Positions 53,668 to 63,244 of a stretch of 64,000 bases of DNA are shown piece by piece. The stretch is from positions 110,088 to 174,087 of the forward strand of contig NZ_JALKBC010000014.1 of assembly GCF_023015865.1 (NCBI RefSeq). Direction: 5' to 3'. Made by a program: the position numbers and the translations under genes. The notes below the pieces were generated by a model that ran no database searches, had not been told where the DNA came from, and worked only from the letters and a program-made list of their open reading frames with translations. The DNA comes from Arenibacter sp. F26102. Lineage in GTDB: Bacteria > Bacteroidota > Bacteroidia > Flavobacteriales > Flavobacteriaceae. Each line of letters starts with the position of its first letter. Within the stretch, counting starts at the first letter, position 1.

Positions 53668-56600
53668 CTACTGTACAACCTCTACCCATTGGCCCTTAGT
53701 GCGTACGGCGTAATCATTGTTGTACATGGCTTCAGCCTGAATCCCTGGTAAATAATATCTGCCCAAATAGGATGCATTCAGCAATACCCTAAATATTTTT
53801 GTTTCGTTCTTTTTCATATCAAAATAAAAATTCGCCCTATCATCCCGCAAATCCGTATAGGTCACCTCATTTTCGGCAAAATCCCCAAAATCTGTAAAGC
53901 GTGTATTTACTATTTCCCAGCCACTGGGGAATATCTCGGACAATGCCACATTTTTGATCATTTCGGCCTTGGTATTTGTTAGTGATACCTCAGCAACAAA
54001 ATCCGTACCCTGCATTATGGAGGCAGGATTCAATATAGTGCCATTCCGTCCTTTGAAGACCACATTGGCAGTTAGATTTCGTTGCATCTCCTTCTCCTCA
54101 CCTACAGGTAGTATACCACTATTATTGATGCTCACGTATAACAAATTGGTTCCAGTATTTTTTATACTGATGGAATTGGTCCCCGTAATTATTCCCAATC
54201 CCATATTGGCCAAAGTTTTTTGTGTATCTATATCACTATGCCCTCCATTTACCGTTATACTGGCCTTAATCCCCTTACCTCCAATCATATCGGCAAATTT
54301 TGCCAGAGCCAAAAGACAATAAGAAGTACTCTGGGTACTCATCCATTGATCATTACTTAAACGCTGCGCCAAGGTCCTGGCCATTTCCTGAGCTTTCACC
54401 TTATCCTTTAAAAGCACATAAGTTTCCAAAGCCATGGCCCTGTTCCGTTCAGGAGACCCATAGGTATAATAATCATTTTTATTGGCCACAAAATCAATAT
54501 CTGAGGACCTAATGATCTGTTGGGCAACACTCTCTTGACCAACAAGTGCATAAGTTGCCGCCAAGCGGAATTTTCCCTCATTGGACAAATTTGGAGTTTC
54601 CCTTAGTCTATTCATTGAAGCAATATCTGCATTTCCGGAAAGGGCTAGGGTATATAAACGATATGCCTGAGCCAAACCGGATATGGAAGACCCTGCCCGC
54701 CATTGCCGTGCTATATTTTGCTGATAATTTATCCAGGTAGACTTAAACCCCAAGGGCAGAACGTATCCCTTTTTCTCAGCTTCCAATAAAAAGTGACCTA
54801 CATAGGACGAACTCCAATCATCTGCATAATTTTGTCCTGGCCAATAGGAAAAACCTCCACTTGGCATTTGATAACTGCCAATTCTTTTTATGGCACTTTC
54901 CACGTTTTGCTGAATCTCTTTTTTCTTTGATGAATTAATATCAAAGATATCTGGCATAAATAATTGAGGAAAGGCACTGGAAGTGGTCTGCTCCAAACAT
55001 CCATGCGGATATTGGACCAAATATTGCATCCTTCCATTAAAATTCATCGGTGGAAGGGTAGATAATTCAACCTCTGCCCGGTTACTGCCCGGAATGCCAA
55101 AAGTATTAAGATCTAGGGTCCTGTTAGTATTGGCCTCCAAAACAACATCCTCTGTCACTGTGGTTAAAGGATTGGGGTTTACCACATCTATAGGTATTTC
55201 AAAAGAGGCTTTTTCACCATTCCCCGAAGCTTCAACTACTACCTTACCAACACCGTTATAGTCGGCCACCTTCAATTGAAAATAAGCCATTTTTTCATCT
55301 GGTTGGGAAAAGAAAACGTTTTGTATAGCATTGCCTTCTATGCTAAAAGAGGGGTCTTGTTTAATTTTCAAAGTCACTTCTTTTACCTTGTTTTCCATGG
55401 CAAACACAGTAACGGGCAAAGTTACGGTCTCCCCTGGAGTAATTTTCCTTGGCAAGGACGCCAATACCATCAGTGGTTTGCGCACAGGCGTTGTTCTTTC
55501 TGCGACACCGTAAGCAGCTTTTCCAGAATTTCCTGCTATGACCATAGTGCGTACAGATCCAATATATTTGGGTATGTCTATTTTATGTGATTTTGTTTCC
55601 CCTTCTTTTAGGGTAAATGGTCCTAGATAAACCACCATAGGTTCAAAACGATTTGCCTTTTTATTTTTGGCTCCGGCCAATTCCCCGTCCCCACCTATAG
55701 AGAAGACCTGATTTATTCTTCCGCCATAGGCTCCTATTACGTCATCGTAGACATCCCAACTCTTTACCCCCAAAGCCTCACGTGCATAAAAAGCATCCCA
55801 GGGATTAGGAGTTTTAAAGCGAGTTAGATCTAGTAATCCTTCATCCACTATGGCAATACTATAGGTCATGGCCCTACCTTGTTTCTCATTTACCTTGACT
55901 GTTATGTTTTCTTCAGGCCTTATAACATCCGGCATGGAAATTTCTGGCTGTAATTTGGTCGAAGGATCTTCCACCGATATGGGAACCACCCCGTACATAC
56001 GAATAGGGGAATCGTTTAAAGTTGAGGCATGAGGCTGCAACAAACTAATATTTATATAAACATTTGGGGTATACAATTCGGTTATGGGTATTTCAAATTT
56101 GGTTTCCCCTTTTTCCGATTCCACCCATAGTGAATGGAGTACCTCACTGCCATTTTCAATGGTGACCAACGCCCTACCTCCTTGGGAACTTGGAAAGGTA
56201 ACGGTGGCCGTTTCTCCAACCTTATAAACCTCCTTGTCCGTGGAGAACATTAACATTGTAGCGGCAGAAGGGTCATTTTTCATTGATTTCCCTGCCCATC
56301 CCGGCCAATCCACATAAATTGTTTTACCAGTTGCATGTCCGCCCATAGGATCATCTACCCTAACCAAATATCGGCCCCAGTCAGGATATTTTAGTTCAAA
56401 ATTAAATGATGCCTTACCACTTGTATTTGTGCTAATATTTTGCTCCAATACCTTTTCCTGATACTCACTGCTGCTAAAATTGGATAAATTGTCCGCAGAA
56501 GTCTCCCACCACCATCTCCAGTTTACCTTATAAATAGTAACCTTTAGATTATTGGCCGCTTTGGCAAAGCCCATTTCATCCACTGTTACAACTTCAAATT

Positions 56601-59178
56601 TATGTGGTTGATCTGTAAGCAACATACCCCTTAACTTGTCGCCTTTGGGCACATTTAGGCCCACATAAGTATTGAATGGCGAAAATTGTTTTGTGAAGAC
56701 ATCTGTACTGAAATCACCTCCATTTTCATACACCTTGGTCATAAATGCCGCTCTAAGCATTCCTGGAGCCTGACTGTTTATTTGTGGACTAAGTGAAAAG
56801 GACGCCTTACCTTCGGCATTTATAGTACTATTGAAAACCACCTGATCTTCGGTGGCAAAGGTTCTGGTGGGGTCATCAAAGACATACCCCGGAAAATTTT
56901 TAAAGGTTGTTGTCTGTACATTAAACTTCGCCGTAATATCCGCTTTTAAGTTTTTTGCTGGCGCTCCGTGGAGCCAAGCTACCTGCAGCGAACCTTTGAT
57001 AGGCTTACTCCCGGATAGCACCTCATCTTCAAACTCTGTTTTAATCTTTAGTCGATTAGGTTTAATCGTTTCAATTTTAACGGTTTTGGTAAAGGTTGCC
57101 CCGCCTACTGAAATTTTGGCCAGCCAATTCCCGGTAGGCGCATTTTCATCGGTCCTTAAAACAAAATTGTAAAAATTGTCTAGAGAATTGTTCTTTACTT
57201 CGCGATGCACCACCTTGTTATAGGGATCTATCAATTCCAACTTTACTGGATGCCCTGCGGGAAGTTTATTGGCGTTATCGTTCAATAGAAAAGAAACAAA
57301 AAGCTTATCCCCGGGACGCCACACTCCTCTTTCACCGAAAATAAAACCTTTGATTCCCTTTTGCAGGGCAACACCGTCAACGTTAAACTTACTTACGGAC
57401 AAGGCATTGCCGTCATTTAGTTTAACGTAGGTTTTTTGACCATTGCTCTCGGCTACGGCAAAGTATGCCAAATTATCCGAGTCAAAGATAGAGGTGCCAT
57501 CCACCTCCGTTATTACCTGCCCGATAGGCTGTTGCTGGTAATTGTAGAAAATTACCTTGGCTCCCGCTATGGGATCGGTACTTACTATATCATTGACCGC
57601 TACAAAATAGCTTTTGTTAACCCCTTGTTTTATGGTTACTCCCAAGTCCGAAGCCAAAACATTGGCCCCTACTGTTTTATCATAATAATAGGTAGTATGG
57701 CAGGGATTATCACGTTGGTTCCAGTCATAGTTAAAATAGTAATCTTCGTAATAGGATTCCACTCCGTCCCATGAGCTGTTTTCTGTTTCTTGATCAAAAT
57801 CTTCGTCCGATGTTGTTTCCTGTTCAAAATTGGTGTCTTCACATCTAAACAAGCTATACGATGGTTTAAAGCTAAATTCTACCCTGTACATGGCTCCTAA
57901 TTCAGGAGTAATGAGCGATTTTAAATCCAGGGCATGAGCCGACCATTTTCCACTATTACCACTAAGATTGCTTTCCAAGTCCAATTTCTTTGTGGCAATG
58001 GGCCTAGCTATTGTTTTTAAGTTATAGTTCCCGTCAAGATTATTTCCTTGTAAAAACTGCAAAACATTACTTTCATATATTTTAAGAACGGTTACGTTGA
58101 CCGACTTCAGATTTACCGATTCAAAATTAATTTTTAGGTTATTGGAGGATGGTAAAATTGTACCGTTGGATAATAGTCGGACATCTGGTTTTATTTGTTC
58201 GAAGGCTACCCTCTCTACAAGCTTTGTTCTTAATTTGTAGCCATCAATGCTTTCTATACCATCAAAAACCTCGAGCTGAACTGTACCGGTCACCTCCTTG
58301 GAAGGATAAACTTTTAAGGTATTTCCAACAACATTGAATTTAGGGTTGTTATCTCCTTCAAGTACCACCAGACCCTTAAAGTTCTGTCCTTTTTTTAGGG
58401 GATCTGAAAAATTTATGTTTATTATTTGATTTTCCCCGGTTTCCACGTTCACTTCCAGTATACTAAAATTGCTCTTCCCCGGGATCTTTATTGAATTCTT
58501 TCCTGAACTATCAATATTCAAAACCTTACCATCCCAAACAACCTCCAAATCCGTATCCTCCGTAAATCGTTGAATACTATCAATTTTAAAATGAAATTGG
58601 GTACCTTCAGCTGTGGATGAATCGAATTTTACGGAAACACTTTTCCCCTTTTGTTTTACCTCCAGCAACTGTTTGGCATTTTTTAAACTTAATTGATCGG
58701 AACTTTTTAATTGCCCCTCTATATATTGGTAATCTTTGGAGTAGGACTGTATCGCCTGTGTATATACATTAAACTGTTGTTTCAATGTTTTTACTTGGAA
58801 ATTGAAATGGCGCAAATCCTTGGGGACGTCGTTTGCAATAGCCCCCAAATCCAAAGTAAACCCGTAGGTGCTGTTTTGTTGGAAACCCGATTCAGGTATA
58901 AAAGCAATAGTTCTACTGTCCAAAGCAACTACCTTACCTTTTAACCTGGGAATTACCTGTAACAAATGGCTACTTAGTTCCTTTCCACTTTCCCATGAAT
59001 CAATAGGCCGATTCAATACCACCCGAACATCTGCTTTTACAGAAATAATTCCATGGGATACTTCTGTTATGTAATCTTGATAAAGATTTATGTTATCTAT
59101 TGGAGTTTTCCCAGTGTCCTTATTAGGGTTACAACCTAGGATGAAAAGAAATAATAGCGTACGGACAATTAATTTCAT
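53668..59178 (-). CDS. Bacterial alpha-2-macroglobulin lipoprotein
   Basis: About 1836 residues, a giant periplasmic lipoprotein with lipobox FLFILGC. It has MG-type beta domains, including the MG2 region around GIKGFIFGERGVWRPGDKLF, and the central A2M domain (VRTMVIAGNSGKAAYG). The thioester motif is intact: GCLEQTTS with Cys1394 and the glutamine three residues later. An alpha-helical thioester domain and a C-terminal receptor-like domain follow. The family traps proteases and works with PBP1C in envelope defence or repair. The ATG at 59178 was chosen because it starts a proper lipoprotein signal. Confidence 0.94.
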   Translation of the reverse strand: MKLIVRTLLFLFILGCNPNKDTGKTPIDNINLYQDYITEVSHGIISVKADVRVVLNRPIDSWESGKELSSHLLQVIPRLKGKVVALDSRTIAFIPESGFQQNSTYGFTLDLGAIANDVPKDLRHFNFQVKTLKQQFNVYTQAIQSYSKDYQYIEGQLKSSDQLSLKNAKQLLEVKQKGKSVSVKFDSSTAEGTQFHFKIDSIQRFTEDTDLEVVWDGKVLNIDSSGKNSIKIPGKSNFSILEVNVETGENQIININFSDPLKKGQNFKGLVVLEGDNNPKFNVVGNTLKVYPSKEVTGTVQLEVFDGIESIDGYKLRTKLVERVAFEQIKPDVRLLSNGTILPSSNNLKINFESVNLKSVNVTVLKIYESNVLQFLQGNNLDGNYNLKTIARPIATKKLDLESNLSGNSGKWSAHALDLKSLITPELGAMYRVEFSFKPSYSLFRCEDTNFEQETTSDEDFDQETENSSWDGVESYYEDYYFNYDWNQRDNPCHTTYYYDKTVGANVLASDLGVTIKQGVNKSYFVAVNDIVSTDPIAGAKVIFYNYQQQPIGQVITEVDGTSIFDSDNLAYFAVAESNGQKTYVKLNDGNALSVSKFNVDGVALQKGIKGFIFGERGVWRPGDKLFVSFLLNDNANKLPAGHPVKLELIDPYNKVVHREVKNNSLDNFYNFVLRTDENAPTGNWLAKISVGGATFTKTVKIETIKPNRLKIKTEFEDEVLSGSKPIKGSLQVAWLHGAPAKNLKADITAKFNVQTTTFKNFPGYVFDDPTRTFATEDQVVFNSTINAEGKASFSLSPQINSQAPGMLRAAFMTKVYENGGDFSTDVFTKQFSPFNTYVGLNVPKGDKLRGMLLTDQPHKFEVVTVDEMGFAKAANNLKVTIYKVNWRWWWETSADNLSNFSSSEYQEKVLEQNISTNTSGKASFNFELKYPDWGRYLVRVDDPMGGHATGKTIYVDWPGWAGKSMKNDPSAATMLMFSTDKEVYKVGETATVTFPSSQGGRALVTIENGSEVLHSLWVESEKGETKFEIPITELYTPNVYINISLLQPHASTLNDSPIRMYGVVPISVEDPSTKLQPEISMPDVIRPEENITVKVNEKQGRAMTYSIAIVDEGLLDLTRFKTPNPWDAFYAREALGVKSWDVYDDVIGAYGGRINQVFSIGGDGELAGAKNKKANRFEPMVVYLGPFTLKEGETKSHKIDIPKYIGSVRTMVIAGNSGKAAYGVAERTTPVRKPLMVLASLPRKITPGETVTLPVTVFAMENKVKEVTLKIKQDPSFSIEGNAIQNVFFSQPDEKMAYFQLKVADYNGVGKVVVEASGNGEKASFEIPIDVVNPNPLTTVTEDVVLEANTNRTLDLNTFGIPGSNRAEVELSTLPPMNFNGRMQYLVQYPHGCLEQTTSSAFPQLFMPDIFDINSSKKKEIQQNVESAIKRIGSYQMPSGGFSYWPGQNYADDWSSSYVGHFLLEAEKKGYVLPLGFKSTWINYQQNIARQWRAGSSISGLAQAYRLYTLALSGNADIASMNRLRETPNLSNEGKFRLAATYALVGQESVAQQIIRSSDIDFVANKNDYYTYGSPERNRAMALETYVLLKDKVKAQEMARTLAQRLSNDQWMSTQSTSYCLLALAKFADMIGGKGIKASITVNGGHSDIDTQKTLANMGLGIITGTNSISIKNTGTNLLYVSINNSGILPVGEEKEMQRNLTANVVFKGRNGTILNPASIMQGTDFVAEVSLTNTKAEMIKNVALSEIFPSGWEIVNTRFTDFGDFAENEVTYTDLRDDRANFYFDMKKNETKIFRVLLNASYLGRYYLPGIQAEAMYNNDYAVRTKGQWVEVVQ

Positions 59179-59524
59179 AAAAGGAACCAATTTAGTACCG
59201 TAAAGATAGAAGGTTTTCCTTTTGAGATATACTGTTAAACAAATTAAGCTTGTCAAAAGACAATTAAATTCCTCCTTTTAATTGCAGATAAATTCGCCAA
59301 TACGGCTAACTTTTTTTTGAAACACATCGATAATTGTCTACAGTAAGTAATCCTTGTACTACAAGATTTTAATTTGTTATGTATTTCGTCGAATAAATTA
59401 ATTAATTAGACTCTCCACTCAATATTTTTTTTTAATATTACAACGTTGGTCACGAGAAGCCAATTACGAGAATACAAGAATTCCCCATTCTTCCTTTTCT
59501 TCCTACTTACAAATAGAACATTGT

Positions 59525-60001
59525 ATGAAAATGAAATTGCATTATTTTATAATGCTATTGTTCGCATTTGTAGTAGTCTCTTGTAGTACAGAGCCTATAG
59601 AGTCGGCAAATAGTACCGAAGCAGAAAACGCGGTCGAAGTAGAGCAGGAATTACTTGGTATAGTCAACGATCATCGTGTTTCCCTGGGATATGAAGATTT
59701 GGATTATAGCGCTATAGCCCATGAATATGCTAATAAGCATACGGACTATATGATAGCCAAAGGCTCTATTAATCATGATAATTTTAGCGCACGGGCCTCG
59801 GATATCTCCCAAGCCGTAAATGCCTCTTTTGTTTCAGAAAATGTGGCGAAAGACTATGTTTCAGCCGTCGAAGCTTTTCAAAAATGGCTGGCCAGTTCCG
59901 ATCATAGAAAAACTATGGAAGGAGAATTCACCCACACAGCGGTTAGTGTTAAGAGAAACTCCGATGGTAAACTATATTTTACCCAACTCTTCTACCGATA
60001 G
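59525..60001 (+). CDS. CAP (SCP/PR1) domain lipoprotein
   Basis: A 158-residue lipoprotein with lipobox VVVSC. The CAP domain covers about 38-158. The conserved metal-site histidines and glutamates are seen in INHDNFSARA, SENVAKDY and SSDHRKTMEGEFTHTAVSV. Bacterial members are secreted, and their function is mostly unknown. A weak hairpin (GCCCT/AGGGC near 60076-60098) may end the transcript. Confidence 0.9.
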   Translation: MKMKLHYFIMLLFAFVVVSCSTEPIESANSTEAENAVEVEQELLGIVNDHRVSLGYEDLDYSAIAHEYANKHTDYMIAKGSINHDNFSARASDISQAVNASFVSENVAKDYVSAVEAFQKWLASSDHRKTMEGEFTHTAVSVKRNSDGKLYFTQLFYR

Positions 60002-60055
60002 TCTTCCTTAAAGCAGTTTACTTTTCTTATTTTTGATATTAATCCTTGTGATAAT

Positions 60056-60132
60056 TTGCGATAGCGCAATGTTATGCCCTTTCAAAAATAAACAGGGCTT
60101 TATAAATCTAATTTTAATAAGATAGCGCTATG
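60056..60132. promoter_or_regulatory. GATAGCGC direct repeats before the 3-hydroxyanthranilate dioxygenase gene
   Basis: TTGCGATAGCGCAA at 60056-60069 is a perfect inverted repeat. GATAGCGCAATG (60060-60071) recurs as GATAGCGCTATG (60121-60132), where it contains the start codon. The 12-mer TGCGATAGCGCA also stands before gpsA. The binder and role are unknown. Confidence 0.4.
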
Positions 60133-60675
60133 TCCATAAAACAACCTTTCAATCTAAATAAATGGATTTCTGAAAATAGAGCAACTTTAAAACCTCCGGT
60201 GGGAAATAAAAACCTCTATACGGAATCAGGAGACTATATTGTAATGGTTGTTGCCGGCCCCAATGCCCGAAAAGACTATCATTACAACGAAACAGAAGAG
60301 CTTTTTTATCAATTGGAAGGAAATATTGAGGTACATATTCAAGAAAACGGTCAAAAAAAGACCATGCAATTGGGTCCTGGGGATATGTACCTACATCCGG
60401 ACAGAATACCTCATTCCCCAGTTAGGCACGAAGGTTCCATAGGCCTGGTCATTGAACGTAAAAGGGCCGATATGGATGCGAAAGATGGCTTGCTGTGGTT
60501 TTGTGATAACTGCAACAACAAACTGCATGAGGTTTACTTCACATTAAATGATATTGAAAAAGACTTTTTGGGTCACTTTAAGACATTCTACGCTTCCGAG
60601 GACCTGCGTACCTGTAATAATTGTGGTACAAAAATGCCGGTTGACGAAAGGTTTATTGCAAAGGAAGACAAATAG
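60130..60675 (+). CDS. nbaC: 3-hydroxyanthranilate 3,4-dioxygenase
   Basis: A 181-residue cupin iron enzyme that opens the ring of 3-hydroxyanthranilate in the kynurenine pathway. The iron ligands fit the histidine and glutamate in YHYNETEELFYQLEG and the histidine in DRIPHSPVRH. A C-terminal rubredoxin-like site has two CxxC pairs (WFCDNCNNKLHE and CNNCGTKMP), typical of the bacterial form. It acts downstream of the tryptophan dioxygenase encoded at 4833. The start codon lies inside a GATAGCGCTATG motif. Confidence 0.95.
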   Translation: MSIKQPFNLNKWISENRATLKPPVGNKNLYTESGDYIVMVVAGPNARKDYHYNETEELFYQLEGNIEVHIQENGQKKTMQLGPGDMYLHPDRIPHSPVRHEGSIGLVIERKRADMDAKDGLLWFCDNCNNKLHEVYFTLNDIEKDFLGHFKTFYASEDLRTCNNCGTKMPVDERFIAKEDK

Positions 60676-60849
60676 CTGCCTTACTAACTTGGTAATTCCC
60701 CTTAAGTTTTAAAACTAAGTTCAAAACCATTTAGAACCACAAAAACATTAAATACTTTTTGAACAACATTTGTGCTCCATAGCACCCCAGTCAACACAAT
60801 TATTTGTAAATTTGAAAAAATATAACAATAATCGATAAAAAAGTTATAA

Positions 60850-62403
60850 ATGTCAAACATTGCACGGGATTTTGAAATCCAAGAAGCCTTGGAAAAATTA
60901 GGTATAAAAGCCTTAAATAACGGAACATCAACCGGTTCCCATAATTTTTCTTCTGGAGATGAATTAGCATCCTATTCTCCTGTAGATGGAGCTTTAATTG
61001 GCAAAGTAAGGACAACCTCCAAGGCGGATTATGAAAAAGTAATGGATGCCGCTACCAGCGCATTTAAAACATGGAGAACGAAACCAGCGCCTCTAAGGGG
61101 GGAAATAGTCCGCCAGTTTGGAGATAAACTACGTGAACTGAAGGAACCCTTGGGAAAGTTGGTTTCCTATGAAATGGGGAAATCTTACCAAGAAGGTTTA
61201 GGAGAAGTTCAGGAAATGATAGATATCTGTGATTTTGCCGTAGGCCTGTCCAGGCAATTGCACGGTCTTACCATGCACTCAGAAAGGCCGGGTCATAGAA
61301 TGTACGAACAATATCATCCTCTAGGAGTTGTAGGTATAATTTCAGCTTTTAATTTCCCGGTTGCCGTATGGGCATGGAACACTGCACTGGCATGGATTTC
61401 CGGAGATGTCTGTGTTTGGAAGCCCAGTGAAAAAACACCGCTATGCGGAGTAGCTTGTCAAAATATCGCTGCTGCGGTTTTCAAGGAAAATAATCTTCCG
61501 GAAGGCATTTCCTGTTTGATTAATGGTGACTATAGGGTAGGCGAATTCATGACCCATGACAAAAGAGTTCCATTGGTATCTGCAACGGGCTCTATACGCA
61601 TGGGAAAAATTGTAGCTCAGGCAGTGGCCGCACGATTAGGAAAATCACTTTTGGAGCTTGGAGGCAACAACGCAATTATAGTAACCCCGGACGCGGATAT
61701 TAAAATGACCGTTATCGGAGCTGTTTTTGGGGCGGTAGGTACCGCAGGGCAACGCTGTACCTCAACGCGTAGATTAATTATCCACGAATCCATTTACAAC
61801 AAGGTAAAAGACGCCCTGGTTACCGCTTATAAGCAATTGCGCACAGGAAATCCACTAGACCAAAATAACCATGTGGGCCCGTTGATCGATACGGATGCCG
61901 TAAAGATGTACCAGCAAGCGCTTCATAAAGTTGTGGAAGAAGGAGGTATGCTTATTGTTGAAGGAGGTGTGCTGCAAGGGCCAGGATATGAAAGTGGCTG
62001 TTATGTAAAACCAGCCATTGCTGAAGCCAACAATAATTATGGAATTGTACAACACGAAACTTTCGCCCCCGTCTTATATCTTCTAAAATATTCCGGAGAT
62101 GTAGAAAATGCCATCGCCATTCAAAATGGAGTAGTTCAAGGCCTATCTTCTGCAATTATGACCAATAACCTAAGGGAGGCAGAGTATTTTTTATCCACCC
62201 AAGGTAGTGATTGTGGCATAGCCAATGTTAACATCGGAACTTCCGGTGCTGAAATAGGAGGAGCTTTTGGCGGAGAAAAAGAAACTGGTGGAGGACGTGA
62301 ATCCGGCTCGGATGCCTGGAAAATCTATATGAGAAGACAGACCAACACCATCAATTACACTACCGAATTGCCTTTGGCCCAAGGTATAAAGTTTGACCTT
62401 TAG
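60850..62403 (+). CDS. amaB: ALDH7-type aldehyde dehydrogenase (aminoadipate semialdehyde type)
   Basis: A 517-residue NAD-dependent dehydrogenase. The ALDH7 start (FEIQEALEKLGIKALNNG), the catalytic cysteine in GTAGQRCTSTRRL and the glutamate in LLELGGNNAII are visible. Antiquitin-type signatures such as NVNIGTSGAEIGGAFGGEKE are clear. Members oxidise 2-aminoadipate 6-semialdehyde in lysine breakdown. A role in the neighbouring kynurenine branch is possible but less likely. TAAATTTG at 60807-60814 fits a -7 box. A 19-bp-stem terminator follows. Confidence 0.93.
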   Translation: MSNIARDFEIQEALEKLGIKALNNGTSTGSHNFSSGDELASYSPVDGALIGKVRTTSKADYEKVMDAATSAFKTWRTKPAPLRGEIVRQFGDKLRELKEPLGKLVSYEMGKSYQEGLGEVQEMIDICDFAVGLSRQLHGLTMHSERPGHRMYEQYHPLGVVGIISAFNFPVAVWAWNTALAWISGDVCVWKPSEKTPLCGVACQNIAAAVFKENNLPEGISCLINGDYRVGEFMTHDKRVPLVSATGSIRMGKIVAQAVAARLGKSLLELGGNNAIIVTPDADIKMTVIGAVFGAVGTAGQRCTSTRRLIIHESIYNKVKDALVTAYKQLRTGNPLDQNNHVGPLIDTDAVKMYQQALHKVVEEGGMLIVEGGVLQGPGYESGCYVKPAIAEANNNYGIVQHETFAPVLYLLKYSGDVENAIAIQNGVVQGLSSAIMTNNLREAEYFLSTQGSDCGIANVNIGTSGAEIGGAFGGEKETGGGRESGSDAWKIYMRRQTNTINYTTELPLAQGIKFDL

Positions 62404-62419
62404 AAGCAAAGGCAAATGA

Positions 62420-62464
62420 AAAACCCGCTATGTACTGGAGATAAACCAGTACATAGCGGGTTTT
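62420..62464 (+). terminator. Long perfect terminator after the ALDH7 gene
   Basis: A 19-bp perfect stem: AAAACCCGCTATGTACTGG (62420-62438) and its complement (62446-62464) around a 7-base loop, with T's following on both strands. Confidence 0.85.
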
Positions 62465-62467
62465 AAA

Positions 62468-62480
62468 CTAACCAACCAAT
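62468..62480. repeat. CCAACC box beside a terminator, shorter copy 3
   Basis: CTAACCAACCAAT lies 3 bases after the terminator stem, the same arrangement as copies 1 and 2 but without the AATA insert. A weaker relative (TTTAACCAAACTAACT) follows the next hairpin near 62612-62627. Confidence 0.4.
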
Positions 62481-62842
62481 ATTATCCTGAAGATTTGTTT
62501 TGAAGTGCTCCAGGACAAGTAATTTCAATTTGAACGTTTAGGACATTATAAACCCGTAGCCACTTGAAAATTTCCCCTCCCCCCGAATAGGTCCATTAGA
62601 AATAGCTGCGGGTTTAACCAAACTAACTCAAATAATTATTGTGGTAAAGACCTATTTCAATGCCGGAACTTAGTCGGGAGAAATAAGGTCTTTGTAATTA
62701 TAATATTTCCGCTAAAGTCTACATTCCATATCACGTATAAAAGTAAAACTATATAGATGGTACTAAAATTTGTATAATTGGTAAGTTTTCAAGGAATTGC
62801 ATAAATTATTGGGTAAAATTACACCCCCAAAACTCTTAATTT

Positions 62843-62935
62843 ATGGGTAGAAAAAAAGATTTACGAAAATACCCTCCTCCAAATAAACCTATAGATCTTT
62901 TAAAAAAGTTAAACAAAGGGGAAATGCCCCTTTAG
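62843..62935 (+). CDS. Possible 30-residue basic miniprotein
   Basis: An ATG at 62843 opens 30 codons to a TAG (MGRKKDLRKYPPPNKPIDLL, then KKLNKGEMPL). The product is basic and proline-rich. The stop lies at the end of an AAAGGGG/CCCCTTT hairpin, so the ORF and the hairpin overlap. I do not recognise a family. It may be chance. Confidence 0.3.
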   Translation: MGRKKDLRKYPPPNKPIDLLKKLNKGEMPL

Positions 62936-63032
62936 CACCGCTAACTATTTGACATGTAACATTTAAAGTTGTTTTTTTAACATTTAAGGGAATTTTTTAA
63001 TATATTTAAGCTAAACCCAAACAGTTACGAAA

Positions 63033-63239
63033 ATGACGAAAAGAACAACCAATATCTTGGGTATAGTAATCGCCATTATTGCCGGAACCTATTTTAACAT
63101 TATGATGTGCAACAACTGCTCAAGTGAAATAGACGATATTTCTTCTGCAGAAAACGCTGAAGTTATAGATAACAGCAATATGGTTGTGGAGAAAAAGCAT
63201 AAAAAAAACCTAATTAGTATAACTAACCTTAATCTATAA
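63033..63239 (+). CDS. Small membrane-anchored protein, possibly a truncated N-terminus
   Basis: A 68-residue protein with one N-terminal membrane span (ILGIVIAIIAGTYFNIMMC) followed by a short polar tail with two close cysteines (MMCNNCSSE). The start resembles the N-termini of some flavobacterial OmpA-family proteins as I recall them, but no OmpA domain follows. It lies 5 bases before the helix-hairpin-helix gene, probably in one operon. Confidence 0.6.
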   Translation: MTKRTTNILGIVIAIIAGTYFNIMMCNNCSSEIDDISSAENAEVIDNSNMVVEKKHKKNLISITNLNL

Positions 63240-63244
63240 AGTAT

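Larger units (their letters stand above)
62404..63032. other. Hairpin-rich spacer after the ALDH7 gene
   Basis: About 630 bases with four hairpins: 62420-62464, 62551-62614 (AAACCCGTAGC with GCTGCGGGTTT), 62646-62693 (AAAGACC-TATTTC with GAAATAAGGTCTTT, and an inner CCG/CGG), and 62915-62933. The first two are each followed by a sequence like TTTAAACTAACCAACC or TTTAACCAAACTAACTC, which suggests a duplicated element. A 30-codon ORF lies at 62843-62935. Confidence 0.6.
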
